Shown one piece after another: positions 28,501 to 44,858 of a stretch of 60,000 nucleotides of DNA. A model generated the notes under the pieces. The model worked only from the letters and a program-made list of their open reading frames with translations. It was not told the DNA's origin and searched no databases. The translations under genes were made by a program, and so were the position numbers. Each line of letters begins with the position of its first letter. The first letter of the stretch is position 1. Location of the stretch: contig CM022670.1 in the NCBI GenBank assembly GCA_012295275.1, forward strand, positions 35,512,801 to 35,572,800, written 5' to 3'. The stretch comes from Chrysomallon squamiferum. Its lineage: Eukaryota; Mollusca; Gastropoda; Neomphalida; Peltospiridae.

Positions 28501-29652
28501 CGGTTCTAATATTGAGATGGATTTGCTTCCAAATCTGAATATAACTAAGTCACGTATGTAAATTATTCATAGAATTCAAAATATATATATATTGATTTCT
28601 TTACATCCAGCCAAACTCCTGTATACTGAATAGGTAAAATATTCACTGTGTCAGAGACAGTGACTGTGACAACAGCTTGCTCTGGGCAGCACGTTAATTC
28701 TTAACTCACTAACTCAATACTTATACACAATTAGTGCGAACATTCAAAATAAATTTGAGGCTGTTCGAGATAATATTATTTCAGAAGATCAAGATTCATT
28801 TAAGTTTATCTTTCTTGCTACGAAGATGTAGTCTAAACACATTCATCTTTTATAATTAATATTTTTCACATAGCCACATTAACACGATTATGAATGCTAT
28901 ATGGTCATGGACCATCAACATTTCCAAACAAAAATGACAGAGGACGTGCCTGTATGTATTCTTTCCCAATATATGTGCATTTGTTTATATTGAACTTTCT
29001 TCTCAATCATTCCGAATCAAGTTTTATCAACCAAATTTTATACACAAGAACTCATTTTTTCCCCACAGGAAATTTGTTGCATATTTACGAAGAAATGGAA
29101 TCCTGTGATGAAGAACTACGACGATATTACTCTTCAAGTCTCTCGCCAATTCAAAAAGATTTCGTAAACAGATTTACCAAGCCAGCAAAAGTAAAAAATC
29201 TCATCAGATTCATGAAATTTTGGGCAAAGGTATGTTGTTGCTAGAACAATATTTTTAACTGCTACTCAAACATTTGTTTTCCTTAATTATAATCTGGATA
29301 TGTATTTATTCCTTTATTACTTCTATGAATCTTGTGTTACTTTAATTTTCCACTCGTTCATCTTCTTCTTCTTCTTTATTTTTAAAATTGCATTATAACA
29401 CAGGTAGAAGATGTTCCGCTCAGATCTTATTTTATTGAGTTATTAGTCATCTACAACAATCGGATAAACGATCGAGAGTTCTTGCAGAGCGACAGCTACT
29501 CAGACTTTGCCCTTTATGATCATATGAAAGAGTGCCTACACATTCTTTCCAACTGTGAGACGTTGAAGATAACGTTCTCAGACAACTACGACTACAGAGA
29601 CTATGGGAAAACATCTACTTCGTTAGTATAATATGAATTTTAAATTCTTCGT

Positions 29653-29750
<98 letters not shown>

Positions 29751-30423
29751 CTGAAAAAAGTTAAAAAAATGTTTTGTCATTTGTGTTTTGTCTTAGAAAA
29801 CTTATTGTCACTTTTTTCTTGTTGTAAAACATTTATGTGCTAAACAAAACGATTAGTAGATAAAACAAATATGATTTATTTTGTATTAAAATAATTTCAG
29901 TTAGAAAATCCGCTGTCATCATTCCATAATGTTTTTTCATCTATCATCAGGGAGATTTGTTTTCATATCCATTTACAAGATTTAAGAAAGTATAAAGTTT
30001 TATAAACCAATGGCAAGAACAGGATACGGCTGAAAGGCCGATCGAGGACCATAGTAATTTTGTTCTTTCCTTTAATATTAAATAATATTTGTACATTTAC
30101 TCTATTAAGATGTTCATTCATTTTTAATTTTTTGTGAAGATTCTCTGGAGCAGTTTTCAGTGTCTTCTGTTGTTTTGAGCCAAATACAGTTGTTGAGTAA
30201 GTACTTAGCATTTTTTTCTTTTCCTTTCCTTATTAACAAAAATTCGAAACTTTCTCATGAACTTACCAATATAGATGTTTAATCTGCGTGTCCGTCCGTG
30301 TGTGTGTGCGTGCTTCTGTATGTGTGTATGTCTAATTTTGGATCGTTTAATATCCGACTTCCTATTTAAACAGGAAATAGATGTAGTATTTTGCGAATGT
30401 ATTAATATATGTATGTGTGTGTG

Positions 30424-30486
<63 letters not shown>

Positions 30487-30704
30487 TTTAGACAGGATTC
30501 AGATGTAGTACTCTGAGAATAACACTTGTAATAATCTGATTTCGTTTTATTTACAGAACAGTTCCATATCTTCTTGACCCGGCTAATCCTTTCATGAATA
30601 CTGCACCGAGTCCAGAAAAGGCTGTAATTGTAAGCAAGAAAGCAAAAGAACTCCTCGACAACTGGGATCACATTTTTCAAGAAGCGATATATATATATGA
30701 CTAA
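25520..30704 (+). CDS. OAS-like nucleotidyltransferase, copy D (5 exons, 350 aa)
   Basis: Exons 25520-25765, 28274-28553, 29069-29229, 29404-29621 and 30557-30704 total 1053 nt in frame. SGSLGKS at 83-89, D97/D99 in SDIDL and D165 in IEMDLLP are intact. MGLTCSK retains Gly2 and Ser6 and adds Cys5, so dual acylation is conceivable. Intron 1 is enlarged to 2.5 kb by a microsatellite and a degenerate mobile element. The segment at about 128-140 is unusually Arg-rich (PRMRSRRRVK). The usual stop context is lost: a deletion joins the end of exon 5 to the 3' flank, extending the protein with EAIYIYD before TAA at 30702 and removing the nearby AATAAA. Splice borders and frame are intact, so the coding potential is preserved, but its expression is less certain than for A, C and E. 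Confidence 0.78.
25828..25925 (+). repeat. (TATG)n microsatellite in intron 1 of copy D
   Basis: TATG/TGTG repeat marking the left junction of the inserted element. Open frames of Tyr/Val/Cys/Met here are repeat translations. Confidence 0.85.
25926..27960 (+). mobile_element. Degenerate tyrosine-recombinase/SGNH-hydrolase element in intron 1 of D
   Basis: Coding remnants in several plus-strand frames form one element. A core-binding-like segment lies near 26270-26310 (LAPSTVKN). A tyrosine recombinase catalytic domain follows: Arg in FLRVAEIT (codon 26529), Lys in RKSKSDQ (26661), His-x-x-Arg in SHSFRIG (His 26891), and a GRWRSGAYRRYTR segment with the likely Tyr at 26975. Then come SGNH-hydrolase blocks: IIGSSSG (27062-27079), LQLGSNDL (Asp 27257) and the Asp-x-x-His block in TDGVHLS (27492-27503). 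A TAA at 26936-26938 and several frameshifts show it is dead. YR plus SGNH is known from Ngaro-type DIRS retrotransposons and some other YR elements. No reverse transcriptase is visible. The higher GC content marks it as foreign to the locus. Confidence 0.65.
28050..28130. repeat. (CA)n/(CACG)n microsatellite in intron 1 of copy D
   Basis: CA-rich run between the mobile element and exon 2. Open minus-strand Cys/Val frames here are repeat translations. Confidence 0.85.
29656..29749 (+). repeat. (GA)n tract in intron 4 of copy D
   Basis: AG run of about 94 bp after TTCTTCGTTTC, at the conserved position. Confidence 0.9.
30414..30484 (+). repeat. (GT)n tract in intron 4 of copy D
   Basis: GT run shortly before the exon 5 acceptor. 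Equivalents lie at about 8003-8085 (A), 15170-15255 (B) and 22580-22670 (C). Confidence 0.9.
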
Positions 30705-31130
30705 CACAAAATAATTTTGATATTAACTGCAGTAATTAATATTTAATTACGAAATACAGTTATATCAGTTTTAAGCAACACAACACACTCTCATTAAAAA
30801 CAGTTTTTAAAAAGAAACACGGTAATAGGAACAGAGAAGAATTTAAATTATTGGACAAACTGATATTTCATTTCGGTGGCCATATCAATATTACATTCCT
30901 CATATTGTGTGTAAGGTCATCATGTGAAATGTATTTTTCAGAATGAATTGTCTTTACAGATAATTTACTGCTGACATTACAAATTAGACCTTTTATTAAA
31001 ACAAACAATACAAAACAACAAAAAAAAAAACACTCGAGCGGTGGCTGGTGTACACAAGGCAGTTTTCCGATTGTTTTTCTTCTGTAACTGACAGTGTGAG
31101 TTTTACTTTAAAACAGAAAAACAAAAGCAT
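30705..31130 (+). repeat. Shortened 3' flank of unit D
   Basis: Only the distal half of the conserved 3' flank remains, starting with ATGACTAACACAAAATAAT, because a deletion joined it to exon 5. No gene seen. Confidence 0.65.
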
Positions 31131-31135
31131 CGCGT

Positions 31136-31870
31136 TTAGTCCATATTCCGGATCCGGTCGATTAACAATTTCTGTGCAGTTGGAACACATTTCGTTGATT
31201 CTTCGACCTTCTGAGTGCTCGATTTGGGTTTACCCTTCAAGACATCGAATTTTCCTAATTTGACTTCGGTCTCAATTTTCTTAGCTTCGGGGGTGTCCAT
31301 GGCAACGCAGTACATATCCACTTTTCTTTCAGCTGTTGTTGTGGCCTTGCGTTTGCTAGGACATTCCTTGATTGCCAGAAGAAAGAACCAAATCTGTTTG
31401 GTCTTCTAGGTTTTGATCAAAGTCGTCTGAGAAATTACACATGTTTCTGAAATAGTTTCAAATAATATTTTCAGAATCCTCTAATTAATATTATCATCTA
31501 CATCATTGTTATTATTAGTAGTAGTAGTAGTAATAGTAGTAGTAGTATTATAGGTGATTCTTTTTGTTCTTCTTGTTGTTGTTGTTATAGTTGATTACTT
31601 TATAATTACTTTTATTTGCTGGTTATGAATTACTTAAGAGAGTCTGTAATATGTGTTTTGTATAAAACAGAAAACTGAACTAACCAGCATGCTCGTTCGG
31701 GTAGCAGTTGGCGTATTTGCGATGAATTTTCTCATAGTGGCACTGTGGTTCTGGAATGAGGTAGCTGGACACGAAGGGAGTGGGGACAGTACACACGTTA
31801 CCCTTTGGTCCTTCGTATTCGGCTATCCTCTGACCGTCAAAGTTACTGCACAAACCGCAAGTCTTTTTTT
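31136..31870 (-). pseudogene. Vitellogenin-like fragment V5 (two exons, nonsense)
   Basis: The last exon (31136-31446) keeps MDTPEAKKIETEVKLGKFDV but carries the same in-frame TAG near 31408 as fragment V2. Its usual terminal stop is changed to a sense codon, extending the frame. The vWD exon (31685-31870) is open and has CGLCSNFDGQ and SYLIPEPQC; it is 21 nt shorter at its 5' end than V2. The intron holds a (TAG)n run at about 31516-31551 instead of (ATT)n. Confidence 0.5.
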
Positions 31871-32169
31871 CTGCAATGAGAAACAAACTACAGTTCATCA
31901 AATGTTTGTAAAATGATTTGCTGACTGTGAAACTTACTGCACAAACCACAAATGTTTCTTCTCAACACTGGTGATATCTCTTTAGACATTAAAGTGTGGA
32001 AAACAATTTACATTCGAATATCCCTATATAGGATCTCTAACTTTACAAATAAATCATAAACCGCAGAAAAGAAAAATCCTAAATAAAAAGATATTTCGAA
32101 ATTTACTTTTTACTTCTGAAACTTCCACACAAGTACACACACACGCGTAATGAACACACAGAAACACAG

Positions 32170-32202
<33 letters not shown>

Positions 32203-32229
32203 CACTTTACAGATACATTTTTTAACAAT

Positions 32230-32552
32230 GTTTTTTTGTTTTCATTTTCTGCATTGCATTCCTTTTTTGTTTTTTTCCGAAATCAGTCTTCTTCGGTTAT
32301 AAGTTATTTTTATTATTACAATAATAATAATAATGATAATGATAATAATTATTATTGTTATTATTATTTTTATTATTATTATTATTATCATGATCATAAT
32401 CAAAATCATAATAATGTGCACATTTATTTATATACTTATTTATTTTAATATTTATTTTATATTATTTTTGTTTATTTAATTACTGAGTAATCTATTTTTA
32501 TTTACTTACTTATTCTAATTTTATTTATTTATTTATCTATCGCTCCCTTAGT

Positions 32553-32583
<31 letters not shown>

Positions 32584-32932
32584 TTGATTTATTTATTCTC
32601 TGGATCGGTGAGTATTTAAATATCTTTCTTAAATCATGTCACATCTCTACACTAAATGTTGTTGTTTTTTTCTTTTTTTATATTATAGACATATAGTAAT
32701 TAGTGAGTGTCAGAGAAAGCCCATAATAATGTGAACTATTTAATTTTTCCGATCAGTGGCAATGGATATTTCATAAACATACTTTACAACAACTTAAACT
32801 GCTGATACACTCACAAGAAAAACTACAAGGTATTTAATCCGCGTTATAAGATAATAACATATCTAAGCGATTTAGTAGTTCAAGTTACATTTAGGTCATC
32901 CAAACAGCTTGCTAAAGTTATCGTTCTTGTTT

Positions 32933-32967
<35 letters not shown>

Positions 32968-34340
32968 CTTTTGAAGAAAAACAAGGTGACGTGTAACAAT
33001 TTCCAAGAAGTTCTATTTTCACTTTTTCATTAATATTTCTGACGAATTATTCGTTCGACAGCGCACGTTTTAGGTAAGTTATTTTATAATTTCTATATAA
33101 AGCAGCCGTCAAAACAAAGATTTATGCACTCACCGTTAACAGGTGAACTATTATAATTTGATCATATCTATAACTGTCACGAGATTTATCTCTTCTTAGA
33201 TTACAGCAAAACAGACTGCTTGCACAGGAGACACGGGTTGTACATATAATTCGTATCACGGTTGTGCTTGTTCGTAAAGGGAGTATATACGGATAGTTTT
33301 TCGTAATCTTTATATATGAAATAGCTGTAGAAAGATTTAGTAAATATTATTTTTCATTCTTTATAATAGTTTGTTTTATAGCTGAATAGAATTTTAATAT
33401 GATTTAACAGACAAATACACTAGACATTCGATGTACAATATATATATACTTACCTATAGAACAAAACATTAAAACAAATAGCGTCGAAGATATTAAAATA
33501 GTGCACTATCAACACTAAAAACTAAGTAAGTCCTTATGTAAAACAATCATATATATTTAGTAATTTATTAACTATATTTAGACGATTTCTTAATATCTTT
33601 ATCAATATAATTTAAGAGACAAAAAATTGTACATGTTTATACCGCCACTAATGATTATATATATATACTTACCTAATATAGAATAAAATATTAAAACAAA
33701 AAATGTCTATGAAATTACAATAGTATACTATATACAGCTAAAACATAAGCAAAAACTTAGATATATAATCATATATATTTAGCATTTTTTCTTCGACTTT
33801 TATGCTTTTTCTCTTTTTTTTATTACTTTATTACTATTATTTATTAACTCATTTGTTGATTTACTAACATCGTTATTATTATCGTTATCATCATCAACAT
33901 TATCCTCGTCATCATTATCAGCATCACCATCAACATCATTATCATCATCATTATATTCTTCGATATATTTACTTACCGTTAATCGGTGAAGTATTGTTAT
34001 TTCATCATATGTATACTGTTACAAGATTTAACTCTACTTAGAGTACGGAGCAGATATAGCAAAACAGTCTGTTTACACAGGACACACAAGTTTTACATGT
34101 TATTCAAGTGACTGTCGTCCGTGTTGATAAAGGGAGTATCCAGATAGTCTTTTGCAAATCTTTACATGTAATTATCATATATATTTAGTAACCTTTCTTC
34201 GACTTTTATACTTTTATTCTTTTTATTCTTATTTTTGTCTTCTTATTATTATTATTTATTGAATAATTTATTTATTTGTTAATTTATTGATTAATATTAC
34301 TATCATTATCATCATCATCATAAATATTACTAAAATTATT
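32230..34340 (+). repeat. Upstream repeat block of unit E
   Basis: Starts with ATTT-rich low-complexity DNA shared with 1700-1900, continues with 32798-33120 (near-identical to the block before gene A) and ends in CATAAAGGGAG-type and (ATC)n stretches (about 33880-33955). The GGACCAGTT segment is missing in this block. No coding region seen. Confidence 0.65.
32905..33079 (+). promoter_or_regulatory. Candidate promoter plus leader donor, gene E
   Basis: GAAGAAAAACAAGG, TGACGT at 32987-32992, and GCGCACGTTTTAG followed by a GTAAGT donor at 33074. The kB-like element is weaker (ACAATTTCC). A T-run of about 35 bases is inserted upstream of the GAA element. Confidence 0.27.
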
Positions 34341-34362
34341 ATTATTTTACTTTCCTAGAATA

Positions 34363-37755
<3,393 letters not shown>

Positions 37756-38470
37756 ATCAGGAGTTTCTTGTGCAATATGATTACAGCTGAAGGACTGAAA
37801 AATATAAACTTTTCACAATAAGATCTATTTCTGGCGGTCTAGAATCTAGTAATCAACTACATGACTGTTAAAATAACTCTTTTGTTTCACAGAGATGGCA
37901 ATCATTCCTGCCTTTTCTTCTTATAATTATTGAAAGTTTACTTTAATCAGAACAAATCACTTCTATTGAATGATCAAGAAAGTATTAATGTGGTGTAATT
38001 CTTATTTCATTTTGTGTTCTCGTTTTGATGACTAACACAAAATAATGTCGATATTAACTGTAATAATTAATATTTAAAACGAAATATAGCTATAACACAA
38101 TACGTTTTCAATTGCTTCAGCGTTTTTAGTTTTAAATTTTTAAGCAACACAGAAAGCGACAAAACACAACATACACAACATTAAAAACAGTTCTTTAAAA
38201 GAAACACGGTAAAAGGACAGTCAACAATTTAAACTATTGGACAAACTGATATGTCATTTCGGTGGCCATTACAAAACATAGATACCTCGTTATGTTTTTA
38301 AAATCATCATGTGAAATGTATTTTTCAGAATGTATTCTCTTTACAGATAATTTATAGCTGACATTAAGGTAAAACCATTTATTAAAACAAACAATACAAA
38401 ACAAGATAAAAGACAAGACACCAGCGATGGCTGATGTACACAAACACCAATTTTCAGATTCGTTTTCTTC
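37756..38470 (+). repeat. Conserved 3' flank of unit E
   Basis: Same flank as in the other units, but the CACTGTTTCAGTTCTAGAAA segment is deleted between GTTTTGATG and ACTAACAC (about 38028). No gene seen. Confidence 0.65.
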
Positions 38471-38960
38471 TGTAATTAAGACATTCAAGACATTGAATTT
38501 TCCTAATTTGACTTCGGTCTCAATTTTCTTAACTTTGCATTTGCTTGGACATTCTCTGATAGAGAAGCAAATATCTTTGGTCTTCTAGGTTTTGATCAAA
38601 GTCATGTGGTCTGAGAAATAGTTTTAAATATCATGATCAGAAACATGCTTGGGCATAAATTTAACTGACGTTACAAGTGTCACCATTTATAAAAACAAAC
38701 AATACAAAGCAGGAAAAAGACACTCTAGCGACGACTGGTGTACACTAACAACAATTTTGAAATATTTTTTCTTCTGTAGCTAACAGTGTGAATTTTACTT
38801 AAGAAAAGAAAAACAAAAGTAACGCGTTTAGTCCATATTCCGGATCCGGTCGGTTAACAATTTCTGTGCAGTTGGAACACATTTCGTTTGTTCTGCAACA
38901 TTCTGAGTGATGGATTTGGGTTTACCCTTCCGAAATTTACTTCGGTATCAATTTTCTTAC
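38470..38960 (-). pseudogene. Scattered vitellogenin-like last-exon scraps V6
   Basis: Two short matches remain on the minus strand: about 38475-38600 (KLGKFNVL-type residue of the last exon and its acceptor side) and about 38870-38960 (the C-terminal end). The second scrap recurs at 43880-43970. Both are too decayed for a frame. Confidence 0.4.
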
Positions 38961-38989
38961 CTTCGCAAGTCCTAGCTTCGGAAGACCGA

Positions 38990-39655
38990 AACAACTTCAT
39001 CTATTAATTAATCACCATTCTGTATTGTCTTTGACCAAATGGAACAAAACCTTAAATCCCTTATTTTATGCGTACGCGTATATATGTGTTTCTATATATA
39101 TATATATACATATACATTATCATTAATATTCATATTTTCATTATTATTATTATTATTATTATTGTTGTTGTTGTTGTTGTTGTTGTTGTTAAAGTATTTT
39201 TTGTTGAAATTTCTCAGCATCCCTGTGGACCATTTGGTGATCAACAGTTATATTCGAAAGGCTATTTATAGACTGATGTCTAACAAAGTAGGTTAGTACC
39301 TGATCCTACTCTATCTCTGTACACATGTACACCTTTCACGACTGTAATAAAAACTGTCACCTATTAATACTATATTAAAATACTGTCCTCTTTTTCTTGT
39401 TCATTATTTTCATTTCTTTTCTTTCTTTTAATTTCTTTTGTTTTATTTTGTCTTCGTATGTGCGTATGTATATCTGAATGAGAATCTTAATTAAATTATA
39501 ATAATATTTTACCTGGTCATTGTAACCAAACAGACCTAAACAAGTCCATTTATTAATCAAGTAATCATTCTGTATTGTTTCTCAGCAAATTGAACAAAAC
39601 CTTTAATCACTGACTGATTTTATATACATACTTATAAATACATTATTACTATTAA

Positions 39656-39686
<31 letters not shown>

Positions 39687-39708
39687 ATTATCATCATCAT
39701 CATCATCA

Positions 39709-39742
<34 letters not shown>

Positions 39743-39804
39743 TACTAATATTATTATTATCAACATCATCATCATTATTATTATTATTATCATCATCATC
39801 ATAA

Positions 39805-39836
<32 letters not shown>

Positions 39837-40371
39837 ACTTCTTATCAAAATTTCTCAGTATCCCTGTGGACCAGTTGATGATCATCAGTTATAATCGAAA
39901 TGCTATTTATAGTCTGATATTAAAGAAAGTACGATTAGTACCTGATCCTACTCTATCTCTGTACGCATGTACCTCTTCCACGACTGTGATAAAAACTGTC
40001 ACCTATTAATACTATCTTAGTATTGCAAGTTACATTCAGATTGTCCTAAAAACTTGCTCTAGTTATCGCCCCTTTTCGAAGAAAAACCAACAACATGACA
40101 TGTAAGAATTTCCAGGAAGTGGTTCTATTTTTATTTCTTAATTCGGAAAACTCAAAGTAAATCATTGTGATCTTCACGCATTAAACGAAAAGAATAATAA
40201 TAATGTGTACATATGTACTGGTTTACTTACTGTTATTTTGTTTTATATATCCTTTTGTTTCTTTTTTCTTTATTTATTGACTTACTCATTTACTTAGCAA
40301 TTTTATTTTTATTTACTCACTTATTTCTTTATTTCTTTACTTGTTCTCTAGATCGGTGGATTAAAAATTAC

Positions 40372-40417
<46 letters not shown>

Positions 40418-40591
40418 GGACAACAACATTAATAATCATAATCATAATAATGTGCAGAAATTTATTTACCTGCTTATGTATTTTAATATTTATTTTATAT
40501 TATTTTTATTTATTTAGTTACTGAATAATATTCTTTTTTTTTACTTACTTATTCGGATTTCATCTATTTATTTCTGTATCATATCTTTATC

Positions 40592-40626
<35 letters not shown>

Positions 40627-42527
40627 TTCTCTTGATTCTAAAGATCTTTCTTAAATCATATGACATTTCTACACTAAATGTTTTTATATTATAGATATAT
40701 ACATAATAATTAGTGACAGTCAGAGAACGCCCATACAAATTTGATCTATTTAATTTTTTCGGTCAGTGGCAATGGATATTTCATAAATATATTTTTCAAC
40801 AGCTTAAACTGCGGACACACACACATACAGACACACATACACACATACAAACACACATAACAAGAAAGTATTAAAGTATGTAATTATGGCAGTCGATAGA
40901 TATTAGCAGGGACGGAGAATAAACACAGTGGAACCCACCAACAAGGATAGAACTCGCTGCTATTCGCCCCAGAAGCTGCTGTCCGTGTGGACTGATAGAT
41001 GAGAAAAACTGCAAGAAAATATTTAAACTGCGTAATCAGTAAAGATGATATCGGTCACACTTCAGTAACTTTGTGCGGGTTACATTTAGGTTGTCCAAAC
41101 AGCTTGCTGCAGTTACCGTCCTTTTTCGAAGAAAAACAAGGTGGCCTTGTCAGAATTTCCAAGAAGTTGTTCTAGTTTCACTTCTTCTTTCGGATTTCTC
41201 ACGAATAATTCGTTTGGCAACGCAAATTTTAGGTAAGTTATTTTATAATTTCATATAAAGCAGCCGTCAAAACAAAGATTTATTTACTCACCGTTTACAG
41301 GTGAACTATCGTAATTTAATTTTATCTACACTGTTATGAGATTTAACTCTACTCAGATTACAGAGGAGATACAGCAACACATTCCTTTTACACAGGAGAC
41401 CCAGTTTCTACAGGTAATTCATATGACTGTTGCGCGTTTTCATAAAGTGAGTATTTATATAGTTTTTAGATTAGTGAAAAGTGTAGAAATATTTGGAGAT
41501 AAATTCCGGCAAATAACTGGTAGGGTAATAGACCAGTACGCCAAATAGATGTAGAAGGAATTGATACGGAGAAAGTGTTTAAATACAACATTAAAATAAT
41601 ATTTTTTTATTTTTTTATTATCGTATTGTGTCTGTGTGTGTGTGTGAGTGTGTTTGTGTGTGTCTGTGTGTGTGAGTGTGTTTGTGTGTGTCTGTGTGTG
41701 TCTGTGTGTGTCTGTGTGTGTGTGTGAGTGTGTTTGTGTGTGTCTGTGTGTGTCTGTGTGTGTGTGAGTGTGTTTGCGAGGAACCGTTTAACTATAATAC
41801 TATAAATTAAAATAATATTTCACTGGCGATTTTAACTGAACAGACCTAAGTAAGTCCATTTGTTAATTAAATATCCACTCTTATTGATCAAATGGAACAA
41901 AACCTTTATTCAGTGGCTGCAAAAAGCTTGCTGTAGTTATCGCCCTTTTTCAAAGAAAACCAAACAAGATGACGTGTAAGAATTTCCAAGCAGTTGTTCT
42001 ATCTTCACTTTTCCGTTCGCATTACTGACGATTAATTGGTTTGGCGGCGCAAATATAAGGTAAGTTATTTTATAATTTAATATAAAGCTGCCGCCAAAAC
42101 AAAGATACATTTATTTACCGTTAACTGGTCAACTATTATAATTTTATATATATATATGTATACTGTTACGAGATTTATCTCAACTTGGAGACATGTCTTT
42201 CGTATAACTGTTGTGTTTGTTCATAAAGGGAGTATTTGGGTAGTTTTTGGAAATCTTTAGATTTGAAATAGTTTTAGAAAGATTTTGAGATAACTATCGA
42301 CAAATAACTGGCATCTAACACATGAGTACAAGAGAGAGTGGTAGATGTTTTCTGAAATAATCGTTACGGAGAACGTTCTTTTTTGATCATTTTTTTTTTT
42401 TCTTCCTTTGGTTGTTGTGAAATACTTAGTTTATCTTTTATCTATAATAACAATTAATTTAAAACAACACTTTACCTGGCCATTTTAATCTAACAGATCC
42501 AAGAAAATGTGTTTAGGCTCTCTTATT

Positions 42528-42558
<31 letters not shown>

Positions 42559-42834
42559 AACGAACGTTACTGGAAAATGAATTCTTTAAATATTATTTTT
42601 CATTATTTTATAGCTTCTTTATTAACAAAATAAAATTTTAATATAATTTAAGAAACGAAATGAACAATTTTGCACCTCCATTAATAAACACTGGCTATTC
42701 TAAACAGCTAAAAACTAAGTAAACACTTACGTAAATAAACATATATATTTACGATTAGTTAATATCTTTATCACTATAATTTAAGAGACAAAAATGTAAG
42801 TTTTTGCAGTCCAGTAATAAATACCAGTCGTAAC

Positions 42835-42886
<52 letters not shown>

Positions 42887-43195
42887 TATATATATATATA
42901 TATACTTACCTATACAAAATAAAAAAAAAAAAATAGTGTCGATGAAATTAAAATAGTATATTATATAGAGCTAAAAAATTAAGAAACATTTATATGGATT
43001 TTTTCTTTCGACTTTAATATTTTTTATTATTATTTTATTAATATTATTAATTTACTGATATTTTTATCATTATCATCACCATTATCACCAGCAGCATCAT
43101 CTGCAGTATCATCAGCATCATCCTCATTGTCATCGTTCATTATTATTATCATTATCATCAACATCATTATTATTATTATCATTCCACTTTCTTAG
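38990..43195 (+). repeat. Upstream repeat block of unit F
   Basis: Long block with GGACCATTTGG/GGACCAGTT segments at about 39228 and 39870, two full promoter-like modules, a TGTGTCTG repeat at about 41630-41775, a (CA)n run at about 42838-42884 and (ATC)n at about 43062-43190. From about 40080 to 42800 it is nearly identical to 44540-47150. Open frames at 40213-40524 and similar are ATTT/AAT repeat translations. Confidence 0.7.
41098..41238 (+). promoter_or_regulatory. Candidate promoter-like module, unit F (first of two)
   Basis: TTTTTCGAAGAAAAACAAGG, CAGAATTTCC and CGCAAATTTTAG with a GTAAGT donor at 41233. The TGACGT element has become GGCCTTGT here. A second module at about 41933-42065 has TGACGT, AGAATTTCC and a donor at 42060. 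The counterparts in unit G have donors at 45648 and 46387. Confidence 0.25.
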
Positions 43196-43199
43196 AACA

Positions 43200-43262
43200 A
43201 TGAGCCTATCAAGTTCCAAGTCAGAACGCTATTTCTTAGCCGACAGAGAACCCCGTGACAAC
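43200..43262 (+). pseudogene. OAS-like pseudogene F (63 bp of exon 1)
   Basis: Starts with an acceptor-ATG context as in the intact copies and reads MSLSSSKSERYFLADREPRD, then breaks at the codon for the next Asn and continues as 3' flank (CTGTTTCAGTTCTAGAAATG). All remaining exons are gone. Gly2 of the intact copies is Ser here, shared with pseudogene G, so F and G descend from the same altered ancestor. Confidence 0.85.
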
Positions 43263-43870
43263 ACTGTTTCAGTTCTAGAAATGAAGTATCTAAAATAATT
43301 AGATTAATCATTTAGTATAGCAAATTAAAATTAATTACTTTCGAAGTATTATCAAGATTTAAGAATGACTAACACAAAATAATTAATCTTTAAAACGAAA
43401 TATAGTTATAATACAATACGTTTTCAATTGCTTCAGCATTTTTATTTTTAAATTTTTAAGCAACACAGACAGCGAGAAAACACCACATACACAACATTAA
43501 AAGCAATTTTTTAAAAGAAACACGCTAAAAGAACAGACAACAATTTAAACTACTGGACAAACTGATATGTCATTTCGGTGGCCATTACAAAACATAGATA
43601 CCTCGTTATGTTTTAAAATTCGTCACGTGAAATGTATTTTTCAGAATGTATGGTCTTTAAATATAAATGTAACTGATGTTACAAGTGACACCATTTATAA
43701 AAACAAACAATACAAAACAGAAAAAAGACACTCTAGCGACGACTGGTGTACAGAAACAACAGTTTTGAAATACTTTTTCTTCTGTAGCTAACAGTCTGAA
43801 TTTTAGTTAAGAAAAGAAAAACAAAAGTAACGTGTTTAGTCCATATTCCGGATCCGGTCGGTTAACAATT
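43263..43870 (+). repeat. Conserved 3' flank of unit F
   Basis: Same 3' flank as elsewhere, directly joined to the exon 1 remnant. No gene seen. Confidence 0.65.
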
Positions 43871-43959
43871 TCTACGCAGTTGGAACACATTTCGTTTGTT
43901 CTGCCACATTCTCAGTGATGGATTTGGGTTTACCCTTCCGAAATTTACTTCGGTATCAA

Positions 43960-44199
43960 TTTTCTTACCTTCGCAAGTCCTAGCTTCTGAAGACCCATAC
44001 AACTTCATTTATTAATTAATCACCATTCTGTATTTTCTTTGACCAAATGAAACAAAACCTTAAATCACTTATTTTATGCTTACGCATATATATGTGTGTC
44101 TGTATATATATATATATATATACATATACATTATTATTAATATTCATATTTTCATTATTATTATTATTATCATTATCATCATTATTATTATTATTATTA

Positions 44200-44258
<59 letters not shown>

Positions 44259-44827
44259 GTTCTTGTTGTTGTTGTTGTTGTTGTTGTTAATGTACTTCTT
44301 GTCAAAATTTCTGAGTATCCCTGTGGACCAGTTGGAGATCAACTATTATAATCGAAATGCTATTTATAGACTGATATTTAAGAAAGTACGGTTAGTACCT
44401 GATCCTACTCTATCTCTGTACATATGCACACCTTGCACGACTGTGATAAAAACTGTCACCTATTAATACTATCTTAGTATTACAAGTTACATTCAAATTG
44501 TCCTAAACACTTGCTCTAGTTATCGCCCCTTTTCGAAGAAAAACCAACAACATGACATGTAAGAATTTCCAGGAAGTGGTTCTATTTTTATTTCTTAATT
44601 CGAAAACTCAAAGTAAATCATTGTGATCTTCACGCATTAAACGAAAAGAATAATAATAATGTGTACATATGTACTGGTTTACTTACTGTTATTTTGTTTT
44701 ATATATACTTTTGTTTCTTTTTTCTTTATTTATTGACTTACTCATTTACTTAGCAATTTTATTTTTATTTACTCACTTATTTCTTTATTTCTTTACTTGT
44801 TCTCTAGATCGGTGGATTAAAAATTAC

Positions 44828-44858
<31 letters not shown>

